A program made the position numbers and the translations under genes. From Pleodorina starrii (lineage: Eukaryota > Chlorophyta > Chlorophyceae > Chlamydomonadales > Volvocaceae), in assembly GCA_030267565.1 (NCBI GenBank), contig BRXU01000013.1, positions 2,148,001 to 2,212,000 of the forward strand: a stretch of 64,000 nucleotides of DNA. Direction: 5' to 3'. The notes beneath the pieces were generated by a model, which saw only the letters and a program-made list of their open reading frames with translations, had not been told where the DNA came from and searched no databases. Shown one piece after another: positions 13,753 through 24,300 of the stretch; positions within the stretch are counted from its first letter, which is position 1, and each line of letters begins with the position of its first letter.

Positions 13753-15483
13753 TCAGAAACTCAGCGACGCCTGCGCCTCCTCCTTCGGGTAGTACTCCTG
13801 AAGAACAAGTCCACGCAAGTTTACGGAATATGCAAACGCACGAAATTACGAACGCACACAAGAGATGGCAGCGCTTCTCATGCACAGGCCAGGAAGCAAA
13901 CAAGGCGGCGCGTCAAACCTCGTCTTTGCAAACCAGATTTCCTGGATTGAGATTTGCGTTGCTCACAGGCCGTCTCAACCAACACGGCGGCATACGGAGA
14001 TTCGCGGAGCGCCGCCCGAAGCCCCGAACCCAGACCTAGCCGCCCAGCAGCCCCGCAACCTCGCTCGCCGCCCCGCGAAATCCAGCAGCACATCCAGCCT
14101 AAAGCCCACATCCGTGGCCCCGCACCTGCAGACAGCCCATGCCGCTGGCCAGCACCTTGAACCGCCCCCGCAGTCGCTCCAGCGCCTCGTGTAGCGCCTC
14201 GTCCTGTGACCAGCGCCATCATGAGGCGGCGGCGGCGGCAAGGCGGTCAGAATCGGCTGGGTTGGGGTCGGTCATGCTCGGTTGGGTTGGGTTGGGGTCG
14301 GTCAGGATCGGTTGGGTTGGGTTGGGTTGGGTTGGGTTCAGTCGGGATGGGCTGGGGTCAGTCCGGCTCGGGGGCTGGGGGAACCGGCTGCCAGGGCGTC
14401 TGCCGGGGCTCCTCCGCGCAGAGCGGCGAAGACGTCAGCCTGGCCCCAGACGAACAAGGAGGGGCGCGGACCATGGGGCCGCAGAGCGCTGCCAGGCGGT
14501 GGCTGGCCGGGCTGGCGGGCTTCAGGTGCCGTACCTGTGGATCGTACATCGGGAAGCGGTCGATCATCTCCTCCACCGCCGCCATCCCTCGCTCCAGCCT
14601 GGATGACACCAGCTCAGGCTGTTTAGCCTGGTGGGGTTGGGGGCGGACAAGAGGAGACGGCGCAAAGTCACCTAGGGGGCTTAGGCCGCACCACCCGCAC
14701 CGTTTGCGCCGTCTACACACATAAGATCGGTGGGGAGGCATCACGCCGTGCTGTTGCTGTTGCGCCTAAGGCGCCCAACCAACTAACCGACCCACCGACC
14801 CACCTGCAGCGCCCGCCACATTCGGACACACCCCGCATAGAAGCCAACCTCCTGGCCTGCGGCGGAACAGGGCGCGGGTCGCGACGTATGACATGAGGTA
14901 GGGCGCGGTTTGTTGTGTAAATGCGGAGCGGGGTACCGGCGACGTGGGCCGCACAGCAGCATTGTCGGTCGGGGGACACGTGGCCGACGCCCGCCGGCCG
15001 CCAACACCGCGCCGAAACCAAAATCTGCAGCGCGCCAGAGCCCGCTTAAGAATTTGCAGCTGTCAAGGTGCCAGGCGCCGGCTCCGCTCCTCCGCGGGAA
15101 CACCCGGGTCGCAGCCAACGTTACTTAGCAGCGGCCGGGGTTCACTGCGAAGTAGCAGACGTGGCGTCGTGGCGCGTGGAACGCACCGATCTCGTAGCCC
15201 TTCTGGACGCCGAGTTCCCGGCCCTCTGCAAATCCCGCCAGCATGCCATCTCTGCGACGGGAGTGACCAGGTGATGGAGGGGGGAATCGGCCGCCGGGGA
15301 GGGCGTGGATGCGGGCGTGGGGGCGTGGGAACGGGCCTGTCGCCTGGCGACTGGCCGCCGCGCGTCGCTGCCGCACCCGTACAAAGCTCACCTTACACCG
15401 TCCTCCCGGCCCTTTTGTATGCTTGCTTCCTCAACGCTCAACGCTTCCCCAAATAAGACATCGTCGGAGCCTTCGCCAGGCAT
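13753..15483 (-). CDS. LTO1: LTO1 (ORAOV1) homologue, Fe-S cluster adaptor for ABCE1
   Basis: Six exons join in phase: 15392-15483 (ATG at 15483), 15187-15251, 14804-14856, 14535-14618, 14126-14203, 13753-13797, coding 138 aa against 137 in human ORAOV1. The Yae1/Lto1 deca-GX3 motif is unbroken: glycines recur every fourth residue from KGREDGVRDGMLAG through EGRELGVQKGYEIG to GQEVGFYAG. It is followed by a C-terminal half close to the animal protein (EMIDRFPMYDPQ, ALERLRGRFK). The acceptor after position 14856 was chosen because it keeps both phase and GX3 spacing. With Yae1, Lto1 brings the Fe-S protein ABCE1/Rli1 to the cytosolic iron-sulfur targeting complex. The protein ends in L-S-F, which fits the reported C-terminal tripeptide [LIM]-[DES]-[WF] for that complex. 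It is divergent from the RNA polymerase gene. Confidence 0.95.
14258..14341. repeat. GGGTT pentanucleotide array in an LTO1 intron
   Basis: Runs of GGGTT broken by GGGGTCGGTCA-type variants, inside the intron between LTO1 exons 14126-14203 and 14535-14618. Similar pentamer runs recur at 19586-19620 (as ACCCA) and 28255-28285. Confidence 0.85.
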
Positions 15484-15815
15484 CCTAGTCAGGTGTCAAG
15501 ACGCGCTGTATCTTTAAGCTATGCTCGAATGTGTTTGCTCGTTGTAGGGAGTAGTAGTAAAAGTACGCGACATAATTGTTGTTTTGCAATGGACTGAAAA
15601 TGAGTCTTTCGGGATGATGTTATATTACGTACGTTACTAAAAGGTGTTTGCCTCTAACAGTTTGATGCATCATCTAGATTTTTAATTGTCGCTGAAGAGA
15701 CTAATACATAGTGCAAGTAGCCGGCATGCCTTTTCCATTACACAGCTAATCGCGGGCGTCGCTCTTATTGAAAGCAGCCCATGCCGCAGGGTAGCGCCAC
15801 TGGGCCGGCCTTTTG
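15484..15815. promoter_or_regulatory. Divergent intergenic region LTO1 / RNA polymerase
   Basis: Only 332 bp separate the start codons of LTO1 (-) and the organellar RNA polymerase (+). The segment is AT-richer than its flanks and must hold both promoters and 5' UTRs. I see no clear TATA box or repeated operator-like motif. Confidence 0.6.
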
Positions 15816-18319
15816 ATGTCACGGCCATCACTTATTGCATCGGCGTTGCTCGTGAACCAGGCGTCATCGGGGGGCCTTGCGGCCGTCGCATCAGGAACAT
15901 CATCACTCACGTCATCGCATCCGCGCCTGCCGCAAATCGCTGACATTATAAGCAGCTTTAATTTCCAGCACGTAAAATGCTTACACGCTAGCTCCGCTGC
16001 GACCCTCACGGGACCACAACACCAAGACTCGGCGGCTGGAAAGGCCGCAGCCCTGTCGTTTGATAGCTCATCAGCATCAGCCAATGAAGCCGGTGCCCAT
16101 GATGGCCTACCATGCGTTGCGGAATGTCGGTCTGAGCAACTCGCGGGCCGTGCAGCGTCATGTCGCCATCGATCGACAGCCGGGGCAGCCCCCCAGAGGC
16201 ACGCAGCGAGGCGCTTCGGGAGCGGCTGGGAGCTCTCGGGCCGGAACGCACAGCAGCTGAGCGCCCCGGTCGAATCCGCCGCCTCCGGGGGCTCCAGCGC
16301 CGCTGGGGGCGCTGCTGCAGGGCCGTGGCGTGAGCTGGCGCCGGCTCCGCGGGTGCCACTGCGGCCCACAGCCGCCGTGGAAGGCGCCGCTACCGCCGAC
16401 GCCGGCGGCCTCAAATCATCATCTTGCTCAATACGGCCCGCCAGCCACCCAGGCTGTGGGCCATCCTTGGCAGACACGACCTCCTGCAGCGCCAGCGCCA
16501 GCGCTAGGGACCCCGGTGCAAGCGGCATTGGCGGCGGCAGCGGCATCGGCGGCGGAGGCGGCGGAGGCGGCGGAGGCGGCGGAGGCGGCAGCGGTTGGGT
16601 CGCTACGTGGGGGTTCTTCGCGGGAGGCGGGCGGGTGAGGTTTAGGACCAGGGGCCATTGCGCAGCCGCGCGGGCGCTTGGTGCGTCGGCGGGGCCGCCG
16701 GCGGCGGCGTGCGGTCTGCAGTACCGTGCCGTACCCGCTGCGTTCTCCTCCTGGGCGGTGGCGCGGGCAAGCGAGGCCGCTCGACCGCCGCCGTCGCCGA
16801 TGACGCTGCCGACGGCAGCGGCGACGGCGGCGGCGGCGGCGCCTCCGTCACCACCGCTACGCAGGAGGACCCGGCGGCGCAGCGTGGAGGACGCGGCGGC
16901 CGCCGGCGGCGGCAGCGCCGCCGCCACCGCCGCCGCCGCACCCGACCCGACGCCGACCGCGGGGCCCGCGGCCGCAGTTTCGCCCGGCCGCGGCCGCGGC
17001 CGCCCTAAGAAGGCGCCCCTGCCCATGGCCGCCACCGCCGCCGCCACGAACGCACCTGACCCGGCGCCCGCAGCCGCTGCTGGCGCTGCCGCCGCTGGCC
17101 CAAACCTCAACCCCAACCCCTCCCTCACCACGGCCTCGCCATTCAACGAACCGGCAGCGGCCGCCAGCCTCGATCCAGTCGATCGGGCTGGCGTTGCGGA
17201 CGCTGAGGCGGCGGCTGCCGCCGCCGCCGCCGCCGAAGGCGGCCGCCGCGGCCGCGGCTACGTGGAGTTCCCCGACGCCGGTGATGCGTACTACAATTCA
17301 TCTGGCTATGTGGGCAGTATTGACGCTTGGTTGGAGCGGCACAGTGAGGAGGTGATGACGGCGCCGGTGCGGGTCCGGGACGTGCCGCTACCCGCCCTGG
17401 AGCAGTTTGAGAGGCAGCTTAACGTGGAGGCGCAGGCCAGGTGGGTGGGCGGGTGGGCGGGGCGGGTTTTCTGCGGTGTCGTCGTACGTGCGATGCCGTA
17501 CACGGAAAGTACGGCGCACGGAGGTCGCCGGTGTACCTTATCATTACCGGAAAACACACACTCTTACAGTTACTTACATGTACACGTACGGGTGGCGCCT
17601 CGCTGTCCGTTGCCCCTGCCCCGCTGCCCCTGCCCCCGCTGCGGCATGTCCTGATTAGGCACCTGGTTCTCGAGGAGTACCGCCGGGATCTGGACAAGCA
17701 TAAGGCCCGCGGGGCGCTGGAGGACAGTCTAGGTGTACGGCGGCTGCTGGACAACTGGATCCCGGCGCTTTCGGAGCAGATCGACAAGCAGATCCAGCAG
17801 GCGCGTTGCGGCCCCTCTGCGTTGCGACGCACCAGATCACACACCGGAAAGCCGATGCCACAAACCCTTCGTTGCCGCCGCCAAAAATGGTTGCTGCCAC
17901 CCACCTTGAACGCCACCGCCCCTGGACGCCACCCTTTGCCGCCCGCCCGCGACGGTTGCTGCGGCTAACGGCGTCCGCCTCCGCGGCTTCCGCCTTCCCG
18001 CCCGCCATCCGCATCCCCGTCCGTAATCCGAAATCCGAAATCCGAAATCCGAGATCACGCAATCCGTAATCACGCAATCCGCATCCTCTCCACACACTCG
18101 TTCCCACACACTCGTCTCCACACACGCCCTGCAGTTTCTGAACCTGGAGGGCGATTGGCGGAGCCCCACCAAGTCGTCGCAGCCGCGGGGCTCCCGGGGG
18201 GAGCGAGCCAGGGCGCGAACCGTCGGAACGTCCAACGTGGACGAGGCGGTGATGCGGATGGAGCAGAAAGCCAAGGAGCCACCACCGGGAGGTGACAGCG
18301 CCGCAGAGGCTGGCGGCGG

Positions 18320-18351
<32 letters not shown>

Positions 18352-21300
18352 GCGGCGGCGGCGGCGGTGCCGGCCCCTTGGGCCGCGGCGGGCGGGATTT
18401 CGTGTCGGCCGCCGCCCATCCGCTGATGTATGAGCTGAAGGAGTGGGTGCCGCACGTTTTGTCGGTGCCGCCGCAGGTGTTGGCGAGGACTGTGCTGGCG
18501 AGTGAGTATCACTATTTCGTGTGGTGTGTGCGTGTGGCGGGGGCGGGGGCGGGGGCGGGGGCGGGGGCGGGGGCGGGGGCGGGGGCGGGGCGGGGGCGGG
18601 GGCGGGGGCGGGGGGAGGTGGGGAGTAATAAGAACGGCCCGGGGCGAGGGGAGCGCAACGCAGTTACCTGGAATATTACCTGAGGATTACCTGTTATCTC
18701 CAGCAGAAATAAAGCGAGCGCGTGGCCGCGTCGCCGCCGACCAACCCCAGACGGACTGGCACACGACAGCACGAGACCAACACAGACACACAGCCCGGAC
18801 AACACAAAATGAACGAAGGTTTACTCACCTGTGCTCAGCGGAGAAAAGGAGCCGGAAAGAAGGGAAGGAGAGGGCGTGAGTAGCGGCAATGGCGGGCGGT
18901 ATTGTCAGCGAGGCAAGGAACGAATAGACAGGCAAGCAAAGCAAAGACACACGGAAACCCACGAACGAGCTGGGGCGGCGACGCGGCGAAAAAGAGGGCG
19001 AGGCGGGAGAGCGGGGCGAATAAGAAAGGTATACGGAAGGGCAGAAAGTACGACGGCAGGCGGAGAAAGGCGGAGGAGGAAGGGCAAAGGGAAAGAGAAA
19101 GGCAGAGAGAACGGCAAGGAGAACGGAAAGGGGACAGGAGGAACGGATCACGGGGGAGGGGAGAAGGGCGGACCGCGGGGCAGGGGCATGGGTGAAGTCG
19201 GAGAGAGGGGAGAAGGACGGCAAGATGGGATGTGGGAAAGGGAGAACGACGGCAGGATGGGAGGCGACGCGACGTTGGCTGTCGAAGGTGGCAGGGCGTG
19301 TCGGGGGGACGGAGAAACGGGGTGTTCGGGAGGAGGGAACCAGACGGGGGGATGCAATGGGGCGGGGGACGAGGAAGGGGATGCAGACCGGGGGCGGGCC
19401 AACGTGTTGGCTCCCCACCGCACCGGCTGCGCGAGGCACCCACATGCATGAGGGGTACCCCGCGATGGCGAGATCGCAGGGGTGATGCCGGGCAAGAAGT
19501 GAGGCGCAGAGCATGGGGGCAGGGCGGGCACGACGCGGTGGCTTTTTCATTCTCGAGTCCGTCCTCATTGAGCCGATATGGACCGATCTCATCCGACCCA
19601 ACCCAACCCAACCCAACCCTATTCAACCCATCCTCGTACCCATCCTCGCACCCATCCTCGCACCCATCCTCGCACACGCCCCGCCCCGCCCCGCCCCGCG
19701 CGCCAGGCCTTCTGAACCACACCGTGCTTCGGGGCCACGGCGGCACCATCGACCTGCCCGCGGGCATGACGCGCAGCGTTGACACGGCGGAGAACATCGG
19801 CGAGCGACTCGTTCATACGGTGTCGTACATGAAGGTACGGCACAGTACGGAAAGCACAGTACGGTACGGACGGTTGGCGGTCATCCCCTCGCCGGTGGCG
19901 TCTCAGGCTAGCGGCGGTTTGTCTGTGGCACCTCAATTGCCTGCACACAGACAGAGCTCGGGTGCGGCTGTCGCCGCCGGCGCTGCGTGCTGTGTGTGCT
20001 GTGCGTGCTGTGCGTGTGGCCTGGCTGCGTGTTAACCGCCACCGCAGATCTGTGAGGAGATCGCCAAGAAGCGAATGGAGCTTCAGAGGAAGGGGCGCGA
20101 GCTGAGGGCGGCCCGCGGCGGGGTGGCACGGGAGGCGGCGGCGGTGCCGGCGGCGGCGGCGGCGGAGGTGCAGGCGGCGGCGGAGGCGGGGGCGGCGGTG
20201 GAGGTGGCGACGGCGAGCGGCAGCGGCGACCTCGAATCTCGCTGGACGTTTGACTCTCAGGTCGTTGAGGTACGGTACGGTACGGCAGGACGTACGACTT
20301 GGTTACGGCACCCACAGCAGTCGCCCCAATCCGCGCCACTTGCCGTACCGGTACGGCAATCCACACACACATGCCTCGCCTCACCTCCCCACTCCACCAG
20401 GCGGCGGTGCGCGTCCGGGAGGCGCGCAGGGCCCTGGAGGATCTCAAGCGGACCGCCGCTGCCGTACAGCCCGCCGGCGCGCAGCGCGAGCTGGCGGGCG
20501 CGAGCGCCGTACGGAGCGGCGGCGGCGGCGGCGGGGAGGTCAAGAAGAGCGGCGGGACGCGGCAGTTGAAGAAGCTGGCGCGGGAGTTGCCGGGTCTGGC
20601 CCAGGGAATGGAGGAGTGGACTCTGGAGACGCGCGTCAAGGTGTGTGAGCACGTTTAGTGATGTGCCGTGCTGTGCCATGCATGCCGTGCAGTGCAGCAC
20701 AGTGCAGTACAGTCCTGGGCGTGCAGTGCATCCCGTTCAGTGCAGTGTAGTGTAGTGCTGAACCTATCCTGTGCCGTGCATGCCGTGCCATGCAATGCAC
20801 AGTACAGTGCAGTACAGTGCCGTACAGTGCAGTACAGTACGGTGTTATGCCGTGCAGTAGCGCGCCATGCAGTACAGTACACTGCAGCGCAGTGCAGTGC
20901 GGTGACCCCCGTCGGCCCGCCGTGCCGCCCCCGTCTTCATCGGCCCCCCCCTTCCCCCGCACCCACCCACCCACTCAGCCCCACATCCCACATCCCCCCT
21001 GTGGCGGTGGCGGTGACGCAGGTGGGTGCCAGCCTGTTGGCCTTGGCGCTGGCATCGCTGAGGGTGCGCGTGCCGGCAGTGTACGACAGCGGCGCCGGCG
21101 CGTCATCGTCGCCACCGTCATCGTCGCCGTCATCTTGTCCTCCCTCTGTGAGTGCGGAGGAGGCCGCCGCATTCAGTCACACCACCAACGGTCTGATGAC
21201 GTTCCAGCGGGGGGGCTACCAGACGCCGGGCTTCATCGTGTGTCACCCGCAGGTGCTGCGGATGTTGGAGGGAGACGAGGAGGTGAGGCGCGGGGGGAAG

Positions 21301-24300
21301 GTGGGGAGGTTGAGGGGTTTGGGGGGTGCGGCACTGGGGGAGGGAGGGTGTTATGAGGGGGGCATCAGAGGGACGATGGAGGGTAGGTTTGGCAGATGTG
21401 AGGGGGCAGAGCGAGAGAGAGGCCGAAGGGGTTATTGCAGCTGGTCGTCGTGGTAGTGGTTGGCGGTTGGTGGTTGGTGGTTGGCGACTTTGGGTTGCTC
21501 CGTTCCGGTCCGCGGCTGGGAAGGGGGAAGGGAAAGGGAAGGGGAAAGGAAGGGGAAGGGGAAAGGGAAGGGGAAAGGAAGGGGAAGGGGAAAGGGAAGG
21601 GGGAGGGCGCGCTGCTCGGGCATTCCTTTCCGTTGTGGCGTGTTGTTGTCGTCTTGAGTGTGTCTTAGTTGTTGTCGCATCCGCTTCTGTGTTTCTGTGT
21701 CTTGGCGCTTTTACATGCAGCCGATCAACTGCCCCCACTGCTGTTCCCCCTTCGCTCGCTCCCAACGCGACTGCCGCTGCCCCTGCTGCTCCTGCTGCCG
21801 CTGCTCCTGCCGCTGCTCCTGCCGCTGCTCCTGCCGCTGCTCCTGCTGCTGCTCCTGCTGCCGCTCCTGCTCCTGCCTCCTCCTGCTCCTGCCTCCTCCT
21901 CGTCCTCCTCCTCAGCTGCGGCGCCTGCTGCAGCCCCGCATTCTGCCCATGCTGGTGGAGCCGCGCCCTTGGAGGGGCCTCAGAGGCGGCGGCCTCATCA
22001 CCACCACCGTGCCCATCGTCAAGACGCGGGACAGCCCCCTGGTGGGTTGGTGGTTGGGCGGTTGGTGGTTGGTGGGGGACATCGGGCAGTTTGGTTGGTT
22101 GCTTGGGTGGGTGGGTGGGTGCGAGAGCAGGCATGCGCGCTGGTGGGTCAGGGCGGGGTTTCATTTCCGCGGGTTCGATCGTTCATTTACTCCTTCATTC
22201 GTTCGTTTGTTCGCGTCGCCTGCCCCGCCTCGCAGCCCGCTCTGCCTCTCCTGCCCACCGCCCACCGCCCACTTCATCTTTATTACCCACTGCCCCTCTC
22301 CACTACCCCGCCCCCCTCCACTGGCCCCCCTCCGCTGCCCCCCCCCCCGCCCACTGCCCAATCAGCTGCTGGCTCGTCTGCGTGAGGCCCACCGGAGTGG
22401 CCTCATGCAGCCGCTGTACGACGCATTGACCGTACTTGGCAACGTGCCCTGGCGGATCAACGGTCGCGTGTTCGAGGTGATGGAGCGCCTGGTGAACAGC
22501 GGTGAGTCAGCCAGTGACATGACGTGCCGCCATCCGCCTCCGTCACCGTGTGGATGTGCGTGTGTGTATGTGTGTGTGTGTGTGTGTGTGCGTGTGTGTA
22601 TGTGTGTGCGTGTGTGTATGTGTGTGTGTCTCGTTACAGTATCTGACCGGGCCCTGACGCTGGCCAGGGGCTGCTAACCCAGCCCCGACGGAAAGACCGC
22701 CTAAGCACTCTCCCCCTTGCGGTGGGAGAAGGGCGTGAGGGGCCGCTACCCCCTCCTGCTCGACGCAGAGCTGGCTGTGTGTGTGTGTGCGTGTGGATGT
22801 GCGTGTGTGTGTGTGTGTGTGTGTGTCGTTACAGTATCTGACCGGGCCCTGACGCTGGCCAGGGGCTGCTAACCCAGCCCCGACGGAAAGACCGCCTAAG
22901 CACTCTCCCCCTTGCGGTGGGAGAAGGGCGTGAGGGGCCGCTACCCCCTCCTGCTCGACGCAGAGCTGGCTGCGTCGTATACCCCATATACGGGTGTACG
23001 GCGCAGCGGCTCCCCAAAAGCTTGAGCTCACAGCCTGCCTTATACGGCAGCTGGGCCCTTCGTCCGCACAAACAGCAGTCGCGCCGGCGCACTACGCGGC
23101 GCCCGCGCTGTCCTGCCCGCCCTGAAGTCCTTGCAGCGCCGGGGCGCCCGGCCGGCCTGCTACCGGCTGGCGGTGCTCCTCTAGGCGCGAAAACAAAGCG
23201 CTGAGAACCTGCCCCGAGCTTGGTCCGGCTCGTGGGCGGTCAGCACCAAAGGAGAACCCAAGACAGCGCGCGCCCTACCCCTGCTACTACTCCTACTACG
23301 ACGGCCCCGGAGAGGCCGGGGGGTGGCCCCTAGAGGCCGAGCTCCAGAGCGCCGCTTGGCCTCGACGCGGCAGGAGGTCGGGAGCGGGCCTTGCGGCAGC
23401 GGGCTAGGTGACGGAGCTATAGTTCGCACTAGGCGGCACCTCGCCAACTCTCCTCACTCTCGCTAAACCCGCTCCCTAAAGCCTCCCTTGCCTACAAAAG
23501 GCGGCCTGCGGCGGTCTCTGCACCCTAAGTCCTCTCGGACCCGAAGGACCCCCCCCCTCCTCCTCCCCTCCTCTCACGCCTCCCTGCCTCGACGCCCTAA
23601 GTTCCCTCCCTCACCCCTAAAGCCCCTTCATCCCCTCACTCCACTTCCCCTCCCCCTCCCTCCATACCCATCCCTGCGTGCTGCACACACTGAAAGTGGC
23701 CGTTGACCACCGCCAGGATGGGGTGGTCAGGCCCTACCCCCTCCCATCCCCGCCTTGGCACGTCTAGCTCCGCAAACCCCCGCACACGCTGCCAAAATTC
23801 TAGCGCTGCGCGCGCCTTGGCCACCTCGACTGGGTCTGGGGCATCCGGGGCGGTGGGCGAGTTCCTGACTGCCCACAGCCCCACGCGCGCCCGTTCCATG
23901 GCCGTGAGCGCCGCCAGGCAGATCACGTCCCACACGCACTGCTGCACGCCTGGCGGTGGCTCCGCCAGCCACACGTTCGCCCGGGTGATGGGCCCGGGCA
24001 CGTGGGCGGCGATCTGCTGCACCACCGTTTGCGCCACCGGGCACTCCCAGAAGTGGTGTGCGCGCGGCGAGCATGCGTGTGGGCCGGCTCCCCCGTACGC
24101 GCCCCGTACGTGTGTGTGCGTGTGTGCGTGTGGATGTGCGTGTGTGTGAGTGTGTGCGTGTGTGTGTATGTGTGTCGTTACAGTATCGTTTGTGTGTGTA
24201 TGTGCGTGTATGTGTGTCTTCTATTTGGATGGGCCCGCCCTCCTCCTGCCTGATGCCTCCTGCCTGATGCCTCCTGCCTGATGCCTCCTGCCTGATGCCT

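Noticed and set aside
14258..14341. Telomere-like repeat
   Set aside because: The unit is GGGTT, not the TTTTAGGG or TTAGGG telomere repeats of this lineage, and it sits inside an LTO1 intron.
15746..17146. 466-codon open frame on the minus strand
   Set aside because: It is the antisense shadow of the GC-rich first exon of the RNA polymerase; it is Ala/Pro/Arg low complexity with no domain.
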